A stretch of 64,000 nt of DNA from VAXT01 sp963850415 (GCA_963850415.1 CAWKLE010000003.1:806001-870000), one strand, 5' to 3'; shown: positions 7,669 to 16,895, numbered from the stretch's first letter. Notes: a model not told the origin generated them from the letters alone. Program-made: numbers and translations.

Positions 7669-8648
7669 AGCGCCCCCTTCGCGTCTTTCTGACGCTCCTG
7701 GTGACCGGGCTGTGCCTCGCCTACCTGATCTGGAAGATCGACCTCGGCAAGACCCTGCGGGTGATCGCGGACGCGAATCCGTGGTATCTGCTGCTCGCGC
7801 TCGCGCTGATGCTCTTGACCGTTCTGCCGATGGCCTGGCGCTGGCAGCTCCTGCTCAGGGCGAAGGGCGTCGACGACACCATTGCCTGGCTGACGCGGGC
7901 GTACTTCGTCGCGTACGCGGCGGGGCAGATCCTGCCCACCTCGGTCGGCGGGGACGCCGTTCGCATCTACGAGACGGCTCGACGCCATCCTGGCCACGGC
8001 GACACGGGTGCGGCGACCGTGCTTCTCGAACGTGCGATCGGTGGCGCGGCGACGCTCGTCCTGGCCGCGGTCGGGTTCCTGCTCGCGGTCGGCCACTACG
8101 ACGTCGGCGCCTACCTATGGATCGAGGCGTTCTTCGTCGTCGCGACGATCGTTCTCGGCTTCCTGCTCTTCTCGCGCCGAGCGCGGCCGCTGCTCAAGCT
8201 CGGTCGCCCGGTGCTCGCATGGGTTCGGCTCGACAAGCTCGTCGCGCGCGTCTACCACGCGATGCATTCCTACCGTGACCACGTCGGCGTCCTCTTCGCC
8301 GTCTTCGTGATCACGCTCGGCGTGCAGTCGGTCCGGGTGCTGGCCGTCTGGCTCAGCGGCAAGGCGGTCGGGATCGATCTCTCGCCTCGGCCCTACTACG
8401 TGATGGGCCCGCTCCTCTTCCTCGTCATGCTGATCCCGTTCACGGTCAACGGGTTCGCCGTGCGCGAGTCGTTCTTCGTCAGCTTTCTCGGAAAGCTCGG
8501 AGTCAGCTCCGACCAGGCGTTCGCCGCCGGATTCCTCTTCTTCGTGCTCACGATCCTGCTGGCTGCCCCGGGCGCGGTGATCCTCGCCTGGGAGGGCCTG
8601 CGCGGGAGGAGTGGCAGTGCGCGGATCCCGCGCGAAGCCGATGGCTGA
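7665..8648 (+). CDS. YbhN/AglD-family membrane protein (flippase-like domain)
   Basis: A 327-residue protein with about eight predicted membrane helices. It has family landmarks: the early W-R segment LPMAWRWQLLLRAKG, LPTSVGGDAVRIYE (about 88-101), TVLLERAIGG and a late IPFTVNGFAVRESFF. This is the lysylphosphatidylglycerol-synthase membrane-domain/YbhN family, often found with glycosyltransferases and suspected of handling polyprenyl-linked substrates. No synthase domain is attached. It starts in an ATGA overlap with the aminotransferase gene. The exact activity is unknown. Confidence 0.8.
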   Translation: MKRPLRVFLTLLVTGLCLAYLIWKIDLGKTLRVIADANPWYLLLALALMLLTVLPMAWRWQLLLRAKGVDDTIAWLTRAYFVAYAAGQILPTSVGGDAVRIYETARRHPGHGDTGAATVLLERAIGGAATLVLAAVGFLLAVGHYDVGAYLWIEAFFVVATIVLGFLLFSRRARPLLKLGRPVLAWVRLDKLVARVYHAMHSYRDHVGVLFAVFVITLGVQSVRVLAVWLSGKAVGIDLSPRPYYVMGPLLFLVMLIPFTVNGFAVRESFFVSFLGKLGVSSDQAFAAGFLFFVLTILLAAPGAVILAWEGLRGRSGSARIPREADG

Positions 8649-9543
8649 GCCGGTAGTCAGCGCGGTCGTCGTCACGCACAACGCGACGCCCTGGATCGAG
8701 CGCTCGCTCGACAGCCTGCGCGGGACGGGCGCCGACGTCATCGTCGTCGACAATGCGTCCACGGACGGCACCCCCGAGCTCGTTCACCGGACGTTCCCCG
8801 AGGCTCGCCTGATCGAGCAGAAGAACCGCGGGTTCGGCGCAGGCAACAACGCGGGCATGCGCGCCGGGTCGGGGCGGTACTTCCTCCTTCTCAATCCCGA
8901 CGCCTGGCTCATGGACGGCGCGCTCGAGGCGATGGTCGCCTTCGCCGACGAGCATCCGGAGGCCGCGGTCGTGGGGCCGCGGCTCCTCAACCCCGACGGC
9001 ACGCTCCAGCGCTCCGTGCGCGGCTACCCGAGCCCGTGGCGGATCGCGACCGAGTACTTCTTCCTGCGCAAGCTGGCTCCGCGCTCGCACGCGCTGAACG
9101 CGTTCTTCGGCGAGCAGTTCGATCACGAGTCGGTGCGAGAGGCGGAGTACCTGTTCGGCGCGTGCCTGCTCGTCCGCCGCGAGGCGGTCGACTCGGTCGG
9201 CGGGTTCGACGAGGACTTCTTCCTGATGAGCGAGGAGGTGGACTGGTGCTACCGGTTCCGCCAGGCCGGCTGGAAGATCCTCTTCTTCCCGGGCGCCGAG
9301 GTCACGCACGTCGTCGGCGCGTCGCTCAACCCGCGGCAGTTCAAGGCGATCGTGCGCGGGCACCTGCAGTTCCTCCGCAAGCACCGCGGCCTGCGCGTCG
9401 CCGAGCGCGCCAGGCGCGTGATGCTCTGGGGGCTGCGGCTGCGCGGGGTGTTCTTCCGAGGCGATCGGGGGCGCGCCTATCGTGAGGCGGCGCAATGGCT
9501 GGGGTCGGGCAACACTGCAGCGCTCCTAGAATCGGCCCGGTGA
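8617..9543 (+). CDS. Glycosyltransferase family 2 (rhamnosyltransferase WbbL-like)
   Basis: About 308 residues. VVVTHNA, VDNASTDGT, the KNRGFGAGNNAG block, LLNPDAWL and a late EEVDWCYR are the classic order of the WbbL/RfbF rhamnosyltransferase-type GT2 enzymes. It is an inverting enzyme acting at the cytoplasmic face. Start choice: GTG 8617 has AGGAG 5 nt upstream. GTG 8611 and ATG 8641 are in-frame alternatives, and ATG 8641 would give the more usual short N-terminus. The 3' end overlaps the next gene by GTGA. Confidence 0.85.
   Translation: MRGSRAKPMAEPVVSAVVVTHNATPWIERSLDSLRGTGADVIVVDNASTDGTPELVHRTFPEARLIEQKNRGFGAGNNAGMRAGSGRYFLLLNPDAWLMDGALEAMVAFADEHPEAAVVGPRLLNPDGTLQRSVRGYPSPWRIATEYFFLRKLAPRSHALNAFFGEQFDHESVREAEYLFGACLLVRREAVDSVGGFDEDFFLMSEEVDWCYRFRQAGWKILFFPGAEVTHVVGASLNPRQFKAIVRGHLQFLRKHRGLRVAERARRVMLWGLRLRGVFFRGDRGRAYREAAQWLGSGNTAALLESAR
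9527..9532 (+). promoter_or_regulatory. Possible internal -10 box TAGAAT before the second ATP-grasp gene
   Basis: TAGAAT lies 7 nt before the GTG at 9540, the same geometry as other first genes in the window. It is inside the coding end of the GT2 gene, so it could be chance. If active it would give a leaderless internal transcript. Confidence 0.35.
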
Positions 9544-10616
9544 AGGCCGTCGTCGTCGACGTCGGCTGGGTGAACGGCCTTGCCGCGATTCGCTCGCTCG
9601 GACGGGCCGGGATCCCGGTCTTCGCGGTCGATCACCGTTCGAGCCCGCTCGGGTTCCGCTCGCGGTACGCCCAGCCCGTGACGGTGCCCGATCCGCTGGC
9701 CGACGAGGAGGGCTTCGTCGACGCGGTGGCGCGCATCGGAGGCCCGGCGGTCGTCTTCCCGACCCACGATCCACCGCTCAACGCGTTTGCGCGCCATGCG
9801 GACCGGCTCGACGGCTTCCTGTTCCCGTTTCCGGTCGGGGAGCGGCTCGAGGCGATCCAGGACAAGCGCCACCAGCTCGAGACGGCCCGTGAGGCGGGCG
9901 TCGACATCCCCGAGACGCTGTATCCAACGACAGCGACCGAGGCGGCCGGGCTTCCGCTTCCGGTCCTCGTCAAGCCTCAGCATCCCGACGGCTTCAAGCG
10001 CCGGTTCGGCAAGCAGGCCTTTCGTTGCGAGACGAGTGACGAGCTCGAACGCGCGTATGCGGACGCGGAGCCGTTCGGGCCGATGGTGCAGGAGCTCGTC
10101 CCCGGCGGCGACGAGGAGCTGTACAGCCTCGGCAGCTACCTGCGCGCGGACGGCGAGCCGCTCGGCCTCTTCAGCGGGCGGAAGCTGAAGCAGGTGCCGC
10201 CGCTCGTCGGCACGTGTCGGGTGGGCGAAGCAGTCTGGGTGCAGGAGGTGGTGGACGCCGGTTTGCGCCTCCTGCGCGCTCTTGGCTTCCACGGGATCTC
10301 CCAGGTCGAGTTCAAGCGCGATCCGCGAAACGGCCGCTTCAAGCTGATGGAGGTCAACCCGCGCCTGTGGCAGTGGCACGGGCTCGCGGCGGCGTGCGGC
10401 GTCGACCTGCCGTTGATCGCGTACCGCGACCTGACCGGGGAGGAGGTCGAGCCGGTTTCGATGAACGGCGCGCGACGGACGTGGTCGATCTCGTTGATGC
10501 CCGGCGAGCGGCCCGAGCTCCAGCGGCCGCCGTACGTGGACGCGGTCTTCGCGCGGGACGATCTCAAGCCCGCGCTCGTCCACGCAGCCCGGGTCGCGCG
10601 GGGCGTGTTCCGGTGA
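9540..10616 (+). CDS. ATP-grasp ligase, second of three (carboxylate-amine ligase type)
   Basis: A 358-residue protein. The N-terminal domain (KAVVVDVGWVNGLAAIRSLG) is a pre-ATP-grasp Rossmann-like fold. PVLVKPQHPDGFKRRFGKQA (about 140-160) holds the ATP lysine. SQVEFKRDPRNGRFKLMEVNPRLW (about 255-278) carries the Mg-binding E and N residues. This layout resembles D-aspartate ligase-like and other carboxylate-amine ligases. It overlaps the preceding GT2 and the following NodB-like gene by GTGA at each end, so the three form a coupled set. A role adding an amino acid or similar group to a de-N-acetylated sugar fits the context but is inference. Confidence 0.8.
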   Translation: MKAVVVDVGWVNGLAAIRSLGRAGIPVFAVDHRSSPLGFRSRYAQPVTVPDPLADEEGFVDAVARIGGPAVVFPTHDPPLNAFARHADRLDGFLFPFPVGERLEAIQDKRHQLETAREAGVDIPETLYPTTATEAAGLPLPVLVKPQHPDGFKRRFGKQAFRCETSDELERAYADAEPFGPMVQELVPGGDEELYSLGSYLRADGEPLGLFSGRKLKQVPPLVGTCRVGEAVWVQEVVDAGLRLLRALGFHGISQVEFKRDPRNGRFKLMEVNPRLWQWHGLAAACGVDLPLIAYRDLTGEEVEPVSMNGARRTWSISLMPGERPELQRPPYVDAVFARDDLKPALVHAARVARGVFR

Positions 10617-11815
10617 TTCCCGAGCGGGTCGAGCGGCGGGCCCGCTGGGTGCTCGACACGATCGGCGCCCGCAACCTCGGCTTCGGGGACGACGTGCCCT
10701 TCAGCGCCGAGGCGTGGGAGCAGGTCGAGCGCGGGGAGCGTCCCGACGGCGACGACCTCGCGCAGGCGTTCTTCGACCTCGCGCGGGTCGAAGAGCGAAA
10801 CGGCGCCCGGGACGAGCACGACCGCTTTCGGGCCACCTCGTCGTCTCTCGACCCGCTCGATCCGCCGCTCGAGCGGCTGCGTGTGCGCCTGGGGCTCGAG
10901 CCGCCGCGCTGGAGCGGGGCCCGGTTCGCGGTCGCGCTGACCCACGACGTCGACGTCCCGTGGAAGTGGACTCGCCAGGGCGTCAAGGGAGCTGCGGCGA
11001 GAGCGAAGAGCGACCTCACGAACGGGCGGGTCGGCCACGGGCTGCGCGAGCTGCGCGGGCTCGCCGCCGCAACCGTCCACAAGGTGCGCGGGACGGACCC
11101 GTACTGGAGCTTCGACCGGATCCTCGAGGACGAACGGCGGAGCGGGGCGTCGTCGACGTTCTTCCTGCTCGCCGACCACGCGCACGAGTTCGACGGCGCA
11201 GCGGCCGAGTCGTACGAGCGCCTGCGGCCCCGGCTCGTCGAGACGCTCCTGGAGGCGAAGGCCGAGGTCGGGCTCCACGGCAGCTACTCGGCAGCAGCGG
11301 ACGCCCGGCGGATCGCGGACGAGAAGGAGCGCCTCGAGCGTCTCTCCGGTCCCGTGCAGGGCCAGCGCTACCACTATCTCCGCATCGATCCGCACCGAAA
11401 TCTCGGGTCGCTGGAGGCCGCCGGTTTCGCGTACGACTCGTCGCTCGGCTTCGGAGATGCGGTCGGCTTCCGGGCCGGGATCGCGCACCCGTTCCGCCCC
11501 TGGGACTTCGAGCGGGAGGCGCCGCACGATCTGATCGAGGTCCCGCTCGCCGCGATGGACGTCACGCTCTCCGCCGAGCGATACCTCAACCTCAGCGTCG
11601 ACGAGGCCGGAGCACGACTGCACGCGCTGCTCGACTGGGCCGAGGAGCACGGCGGCGGATTCGCGATCCTGTGGCACTCGGAGCAGTACGACTCGGCGCT
11701 CCTGCCCGGGTGGGATGTCCTCTATCGCCGCCTGATCGAGGACGTCCGGGCTCGCGGCGGCACGTGCCTCCAGGCCGGTGTGCTCGCGGAGGAGGCGCGC
11801 GCGTGGCTGTCGTGA
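10613..11815 (+). CDS. NodB-like polysaccharide deacetylase family protein
   Basis: A 400-residue protein without an obvious signal peptide. ALTHDVDVPWKW (residues 108-119) matches the metal-binding Asp-Asp motif of the NodB fold, EVGLHGSYS (about 218-226) matches the H-x-S motif, and LWHSEQYD lies near the C-terminus. A 100-residue N-terminal extension and a late position of the catalytic motifs separate it from secreted peptidoglycan deacetylases. A cytoplasmic sugar or lipid-linked sugar deacetylase is likely. It starts in a GTGA overlap with the ATP-grasp gene, which could use the amine that deacetylation exposes. Confidence 0.78.
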   Translation: MIPERVERRARWVLDTIGARNLGFGDDVPFSAEAWEQVERGERPDGDDLAQAFFDLARVEERNGARDEHDRFRATSSSLDPLDPPLERLRVRLGLEPPRWSGARFAVALTHDVDVPWKWTRQGVKGAAARAKSDLTNGRVGHGLRELRGLAAATVHKVRGTDPYWSFDRILEDERRSGASSTFFLLADHAHEFDGAAAESYERLRPRLVETLLEAKAEVGLHGSYSAAADARRIADEKERLERLSGPVQGQRYHYLRIDPHRNLGSLEAAGFAYDSSLGFGDAVGFRAGIAHPFRPWDFEREAPHDLIEVPLAAMDVTLSAERYLNLSVDEAGARLHALLDWAEEHGGGFAILWHSEQYDSALLPGWDVLYRRLIEDVRARGGTCLQAGVLAEEARAWLS

Positions 11816-13896
11816 CCCAGCCGGTGCGCATCTACCGCGTGCGTGCCGGCCGGCTCGTCTCCTCGGCGCTCTTCCTGGCGCTCGTGCTCGCGGCTCCGGC
11901 GGCGCTCGTGCTCGGCCGCGCACTGCCTGCACACGGGCTCGGCCTCGTCCTGCGGCTCACCGCCGCGGCTGCGTGCGTGCTGATCGTCCCGGGTGCGATC
12001 TTCGTGCGGGCGCTCGGACGCCCGCACACCCTCGGCGTCGCGATTGCGGCGTCGTTCGCGTGGAGCCTCGCCGCCCTGGCGGGAGCGCTCGCGCTCACGT
12101 TCGCCTCCGACGGGACGATCACGACGACGCTCTGGCTCGTCGCCGGCTTCTCGGTCGCCTCGCTTGTTCCGGCGCTGCTGCGGGCGCCGGTTCCATCGGA
12201 GGAGAGCGAGCGCCTGACTGTCGCCGGCGTGGCCGCGGCGGCGACGCTGTTCGCGGGCGCGGTCTGGTGGGCTTCGAACACGGTGTACGGCGACGCGCTC
12301 TTCCATCTCGGCCGGGTGCGGAAGCTCGAGTCGTTCCACCTGACCTCGCTCAACGTGGTCGACGAGTTCCGCCACGGCGGCCTTCATCCCGGCTACGCGT
12401 TCCCGGTGTGGCATGCCGGGCTGGCGATGATCGCGCGGCTGGCCGACGTCGACCCGACCGTCGTCATGCTCCACCTGCCGGCCATCCTCACCCCGCTGGC
12501 GGTCCTGCTCGCGTACGCGGCCGGCGCCGCGCTCTTCCGCTCGTACGGAGCGGGCGTCGCGACGGCAGCCGCCCAGGTGGGACTGATCGGCTTCTCCCGC
12601 GCGGGAACCGGCTCGTTCGACTTCCTGGCGCTGCCGCCGACGGTCGCACGGGCGCTGATCGCCCCGGCGCTGCTCGCGCTCGTCTTCTCGCTGGTCGCTG
12701 GTGGACGGCGCCGTCAGGTGCTGTCCATCTCGGCCGCGTCGATCGCGCTCGCCCTCGTGCACCCGACGTACGCGTTCTTCGCCGCGGTGCCGCTCGTCGG
12801 CTTCCTGCTCGCGCGGCTGATCCTGGCGTCGTCGCTCTGGCGTGAGAACGTGCGCATTGCGGCGTCGTTGCCGGCGGTGCTCATCCCTGCCGGCCTGTAC
12901 GCGCTCTGGTTGAAGCCGATCGTCGACCAGACGGTCTCGCACCGGCCCGATGCCGTCGAACGGCGGCGGGCGATCATCCATTACCACGGGCAGATCGATG
13001 TCGTCCACGGGCTGCTCCGACTTGCGCCTGAGACGATTTCCCGCGGCGGCGCGGTCGCGGTCGCAGGCCTGGTGGCGATCCCGATGGCCGCGCTTGCGGG
13101 GACCCGGCGCTGGGCCGCATACGTGCTCGGCGCGTCGCTCGCAGTCCTCGCCCTGGTTCTCCTCCCGTGGGCGTTCGACGCCCTGTCGAATGCCGTCTCC
13201 GTCTCGCAGGCGAGGCGGCTCGCGATCTTCCTCCCGATCCCCTTCGCGGTCGCCGGAGCGGCTTCCCTCGTCGGCCGCTACCGACTCGCCGGCTGCCTGG
13301 CCGCGTTCGGCGCAGGAGGCCTCCTGCAGCTCGTCTATCCGGGCGAGTTCTCGTATTTCCTCGTCGTCGGCGGCCCGCCCTGGCCGGTCTGGCTCGCGCT
13401 CGCAGGCGCGGGGGTCGGGCTGATCGTGGCCGCGATCGTGCGCAGATCGGCGCCCGAAGCCGCTCCGCTGTGGACCGCCGCGGTGGCGCTGTCCCTCGTC
13501 GCTCCTGTCGGTCTCGCCGGCCTCGCCTACGTCAAGCGAGACCCACCCGACCGATTGCGCCTCACCCCGGGCCTCGTCCACGCCCTGCGGACAACCGTGC
13601 CGGCCCGCGACACCGTCTTCTCCGACCTCGAGACGAGCTACCGGATCGAGGCATACGCGCCCGTCTACGTCTCGGCCGCACCCCCGGCGCACGTCGCCGA
13701 CACGAAGGACAACGATCCGAACGGGCGGCGCGACGACGTGATCAAGTTCCTGAACAGCGGTAGCGTCTCGATCCCGCGTCGCTACCACGCGCAGTGGATC
13801 GTGATCGCGAAGCGCCGGTTCGACCTTCCTCTCGACCTGCCGAAGGCCTACTCCGACTCGCGCTTCGTGCTCTACAGGCTCAGCCCGCGTTCGTGA
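11803..13896 (+). CDS. Large polytopic membrane protein, possible GT-C-type enzyme
   Basis: A 697-residue protein with roughly 14 hydrophobic segments and a C-terminal soluble tail of about 110 residues. After the third helix comes SNTVYGDALFHLGRVRKL, whose acidic loop recalls the catalytic outer loop of GT-C glycosyltransferases, but I see no decisive family signature. It could also be a polysaccharide membrane protein of unknown role. GTG 11803 has GGAGGAGG 7 nt upstream; GTG 11812 is an alternative. The start overlaps the deacetylase gene by 13 nt. The end overlaps the convergent M23-like gene by 17 nt. Confidence 0.6.
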   Translation: MAVVTQPVRIYRVRAGRLVSSALFLALVLAAPAALVLGRALPAHGLGLVLRLTAAAACVLIVPGAIFVRALGRPHTLGVAIAASFAWSLAALAGALALTFASDGTITTTLWLVAGFSVASLVPALLRAPVPSEESERLTVAGVAAAATLFAGAVWWASNTVYGDALFHLGRVRKLESFHLTSLNVVDEFRHGGLHPGYAFPVWHAGLAMIARLADVDPTVVMLHLPAILTPLAVLLAYAAGAALFRSYGAGVATAAAQVGLIGFSRAGTGSFDFLALPPTVARALIAPALLALVFSLVAGGRRRQVLSISAASIALALVHPTYAFFAAVPLVGFLLARLILASSLWRENVRIAASLPAVLIPAGLYALWLKPIVDQTVSHRPDAVERRRAIIHYHGQIDVVHGLLRLAPETISRGGAVAVAGLVAIPMAALAGTRRWAAYVLGASLAVLALVLLPWAFDALSNAVSVSQARRLAIFLPIPFAVAGAASLVGRYRLAGCLAAFGAGGLLQLVYPGEFSYFLVVGGPPWPVWLALAGAGVGLIVAAIVRRSAPEAAPLWTAAVALSLVAPVGLAGLAYVKRDPPDRLRLTPGLVHALRTTVPARDTVFSDLETSYRIEAYAPVYVSAAPPAHVADTKDNDPNGRRDDVIKFLNSGSVSIPRRYHAQWIVIAKRRFDLPLDLPKAYSDSRFVLYRLSPRS

Positions 13897-14773
13897 CGGT
13901 GAACGCGAACGAGGCCTGGCCGACGTTCTCCTGCTCGTCGAGCGCCTCGACCTGGAGGACGTAGGAGCCGTTCGCAAGCGTCCTCGTGTCGAACTGATGC
14001 GCGAGGTAGAACTCGTAGCGCCCGCGCCGACCGGCCCTGTTCTGGAACGTCCCCGGCGCGTAGACGAAGCTGAAGAGGTTGAGCGGCAGGAGGAATCTTC
14101 GGAAGTCGACGGGCGTCTCCCAGTGCCGGAGGGTGTTCTGGCCCTGAACGATCCGCCAGCGGAGGACGGACGGGGTGAAGATCGCCTGGTTCCAGGGCAG
14201 CGGGATCGGAACCGGAGGCGTGTCGAATGCGTCGGCTGTGATGTCGACCACTCCGGTCACGCCCTCTGGCGGGATCGGGCTGCCCGAGGAGTAGAAGGTG
14301 AGCTTGGGAATCTGCGGCACCGTGTCGTCGATGTACGGCGCGAGGCCGCCGAGGCGCAGCGGGTTGACGTACGTGCCGTCCTGGTACTCGGCGAGGTGCA
14401 CGTGCTCGGCTCCGACCACGACGTGTCCGATCAGTTGGTGGCGCCGGACGCGCTGGTTCTTCACGACCGCCGGAACGATGTGCCAGTACGAGAGCAGGTG
14501 CCCGCCGCGCTTCGGGAAGATCGACACGGTCTGGCCTCGAGCCCGGACTCGACCGGGCTCGATCGCGTAGACGGGCGTGCCGTCCGGCGCGGAGATGTCG
14601 ACGCCGAAGTGAAACCCGGTCTCGTCACCGGAGAGACGCGGGTCGTTGAAGTACCCGCGGATCAGATGCTGCTGGTAGAAGGGCTTGATCGGCCACCCGT
14701 AGGCCGACGCGGCCGCGGGGACGAGCAGCGCGAGGGCGCTCATGGCGAGCAGGAGTCGAAGTGGGCCGCGCAC
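13880..14773 (-). CDS. Secreted M23-like (LytM) metallopeptidase-domain protein
   Basis: About 297 residues from GTG 14773. It has a basic start, then a signal peptide (LLLAMSALALLVPAAASA). The M23 fold shows GFHFGVDI (H-x3-D zinc ligands), SYWHIV and HVHLAEY (H-x-H), so the zinc site looks intact. A C-terminal beta-rich region of about 120 residues ends in ALDEQENVGQASFAFTV. M23 enzymes cut peptidoglycan cross-links; here it may act in the wall near polymer attachment. An ATG at 14818 is in frame but would put 15 extra polar residues before the signal peptide and overlap the divergent start codon. Confidence 0.75.
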   Translation of the reverse strand: MRGPLRLLLAMSALALLVPAAASAYGWPIKPFYQQHLIRGYFNDPRLSGDETGFHFGVDISAPDGTPVYAIEPGRVRARGQTVSIFPKRGGHLLSYWHIVPAVVKNQRVRRHQLIGHVVVGAEHVHLAEYQDGTYVNPLRLGGLAPYIDDTVPQIPKLTFYSSGSPIPPEGVTGVVDITADAFDTPPVPIPLPWNQAIFTPSVLRWRIVQGQNTLRHWETPVDFRRFLLPLNLFSFVYAPGTFQNRAGRRGRYEFYLAHQFDTRTLANGSYVLQVEALDEQENVGQASFAFTVTNAG

Positions 14774-14802
14774 GACGCGAAAGTTGTAGCACCGAGGTTC
14801 GT

Positions 14803-14808
14803 TAGGGT
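14803..14808 (+). promoter_or_regulatory. -10 box TAGGGT before the frameshifted methyltransferase
   Basis: TAGGGT with 8 nt to the ATG at 14817 and no ribosome site: another predicted leaderless start. Confidence 0.55.
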
Positions 14809-14816
14809 GCCGCTTC

Positions 14817-15639
14817 ATGGCCAGTCAGGAAACCGTGGAGAAGGCGCCCGCGCAGAGCTCGGTCTACGCGGAGCCGCGCGCCGTCACCGATCTCGAGGAG
14901 TGCTATTTCTACCACTCGATGGAGATCCCTGGGTACGGGCTCGTGCAGGGCCCGTGGGACATCCGCGGCGGCGTCGATGACTACCTCGGCAACGTCGACC
15001 TGAACGGCAAGCGGGTGCTCGAGGTCGGGACTGCGAGCGGCTTCCTCTGTTACACGATGGAGGGCCGCGGAGCCGACGTCGTCGCCTACGACCTCTCGGA
15101 CAAGCAGTCGTGGGACGTCGTCCCGTATGCGCAGTACGACCACACGTCGTTCGACTCCGATCGCCGTGAGCACCTGCGGAAGCTGAACAACAGCTGGTGG
15201 CTCGGGCACGGCGCTTTCGAGCTCCTCGGCGAAGGTCGTCTACGGCACGGTGTACGAGATCCCGGAGGAAATTGGACGCGTGCAGGTGGCGACCTACGGC
15301 AACGTGCTGCGGCACTTCCGCGACCCGTTTCTCGCCCTCGAGCGCGGGCTGCGGCTGACGACCGAGACCGCGATCGTCACCGAGAACCCGTCGCTCCGCT
15401 ACTCGCTCCCGCAGATGGCCGCGAGCCTGCTCAAGCCGAACATGGCGTTCCTGCCGAATTTCGAGCGCGTCCAGCCTCGCGAGTCGTGGTGGCACTTCAC
15501 GCCGGCCGTGATCAAGCAGATGCTCGGCGTCCTCGGGTTCGAGGACACGAAGGTGAACTACCACGTGCAGCGCTTCTCCGGCCGGCGCAACCCGCAGTTC
15601 ACGGTGGTTGGTCGCCGCACAGTCCCGCTTCCTGACTAA
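14817..15639 (+). pseudogene. SAM-dependent methyltransferase, interrupted by a +1 frameshift
   Basis: The first frame (from ATG 14817) gives a methyltransferase N-terminus with motif I LEVGTASGFL (about residue 68) and continues sensibly to NNSWWLGHGAFE near 15215. The sequence then becomes meaningless in that frame. The downstream frame (to the stop at 15637-15639) reads SSAKVVYGTVYEIPEEIGRV and goes on to NVLRHFRDPFLALE and GRRNPQF, the expected continuation. The two frames differ by one inserted base between about 15216 and 15232. Joined, they make about 273 residues. This is either a real mutation or a sequence error; nothing else in the gene is decayed. Confidence 0.8.
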
Positions 15640-15642
15640 CGT
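15637..15642 (+). promoter_or_regulatory. -10 box TAACGT before the GT4 gene
   Basis: TAACGT includes the TAA stop of the methyltransferase and lies 8 nt before the ATG at 15651. Predicted leaderless internal promoter. Confidence 0.5.
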
Positions 15643-15650
15643 GGCGCCCG

Positions 15651-16895
15651 ATGCGGGTGCTGCTCGTCACGATGTACTTCCCGCCCGCCGGCGGCGGCGG
15701 CGTCGCGCGGCCGACGAAGCTGGCCGGGCATCTCGCGGACCTCGGACACGAGGTGCACGTCCTCGCCCCTGATGATTCGAAGTGGCTCTACCGCGACGAC
15801 GAGCTGGCGATCCCGCCGAACGTGGAGGTTCATCGTGCGAAGTACGTCGGGCCGAAAGGGCGCCTGCCGGCGGAGGAGCTGCACGGGCTCGACGGCCTCG
15901 ACCGCGCGCTGCGCCAGGCGGGCCTCTTCTCGCGGCGGCTGCTCGTGCCGGACGAGTTCGTCAGCTGGGGGCTGACCGCGATCCCGGCTGCCCGGCGGAT
16001 CGTGCGAGACGAGAAGATCGACGTGCTCGTGACCACGTCGCCGCCCGCCTCGCTCAACCTGATCGGCGCTGCGGTCAAGCAGGTGACCGGCGTGTACTGG
16101 GTCGCCGATCTGCGCGACTCGGTCGCGGCCAACCCTGACCGCCGGGTCGACCGGCTCGCCGTGCGCATGAAGGAGCAGGCGCAGGCGTCCGTCGCGAAGC
16201 TCGTCGCTCGCTGGGCCGACGCCGTCGTCACGGTCTCGGACGCGATCTCGAGCGAGATGCGTGAGCTCGGCGCCGAGCGGGTGGAGACGATCCCGAACGG
16301 CTGCGACTTCGAGGACTTCGAGGGGCTCGAGTACCACCGGAACGAGCGCTTCCGGATCACGCACACGGGGACGTTCTTCGGCCACCGCGACCCGCGCCCG
16401 TTCCTGACCGCGCTCGCCGAGGTCGACGGTGACGTCGTCGCGCGATTCGTCGGCGGGCTGCGCTCGGCCGATCGGGAGTTCGCAGAGGGGCTCGGGCTCG
16501 GCGACCGGATCGAGGAGATCGAGCACGTGCCGCGCCAGTCGGCGCTCGAGCTGCAGCGCGACTCGGAGGCGCTGCTACTGCTCCTGCCCGAGGCGGGCGG
16601 CCGCGGCAAGACCGTCCCCTCCGGGAAGATCTACGAGTACCTCGCCGCCGAGCGCCCGATCCTCGCCGCGGTGCCTCCGGACGGGGTCGCGGCCGAGCTC
16701 GTCCGACGGGCGGACGCGGGCGTCGTCGTCGCTCCGGATGACGTGCCCGCGCTGAAAGCGGCGATCACCGGCCTGCGGGCGCGCTGGGAGAAGGGCGCGC
16801 TCGACAACGGGAGCCTGCCGCCGGAGTTGAAGGAGCAACTCTCGCGGCGCACCCGCTCCAGGGAGTTCGCCGAGCTCTTGGAGGACGTGGCGTGA
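15651..16895 (+). CDS. Glycosyltransferase, GT4 family
   Basis: A 414-residue GT-B enzyme. MYFPPAGGGGVARPTKLAGHL (N-terminal glycine loop), then IPNGCDFEDFEG (hinge, about 220-230), HTGTFFGHRDPR, and a C-terminal PSGKIYEYLAAERPILA (about 327-343) in place of the usual E-x7-E block. Such K-IYEYLA variants are common in O-antigen and capsule GT4 enzymes. It acts at the cytoplasmic membrane face; the donor is unknown. The next gene starts in a GTGA overlap with its stop. Confidence 0.85.
   Translation: MRVLLVTMYFPPAGGGGVARPTKLAGHLADLGHEVHVLAPDDSKWLYRDDELAIPPNVEVHRAKYVGPKGRLPAEELHGLDGLDRALRQAGLFSRRLLVPDEFVSWGLTAIPAARRIVRDEKIDVLVTTSPPASLNLIGAAVKQVTGVYWVADLRDSVAANPDRRVDRLAVRMKEQAQASVAKLVARWADAVVTVSDAISSEMRELGAERVETIPNGCDFEDFEGLEYHRNERFRITHTGTFFGHRDPRPFLTALAEVDGDVVARFVGGLRSADREFAEGLGLGDRIEEIEHVPRQSALELQRDSEALLLLLPEAGGRGKTVPSGKIYEYLAAERPILAAVPPDGVAAELVRRADAGVVVAPDDVPALKAAITGLRARWEKGALDNGSLPPELKEQLSRRTRSREFAELLEDVA

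Noticed and set aside
11722..13977. Long minus-strand open frame opposite the large membrane protein
   Set aside because: Highly charged, repetitive composition (Arg, Asp, Glu, Gln) and no domain; explained by codon bias of the plus-strand gene.
14816..14819. Two overlapping start codons (CATG) for the M23-like and methyltransferase genes
   Set aside because: The minus-strand ATG would put 15 polar residues before the signal peptide; GTG 14773 is better, so the overlap is probably chance.
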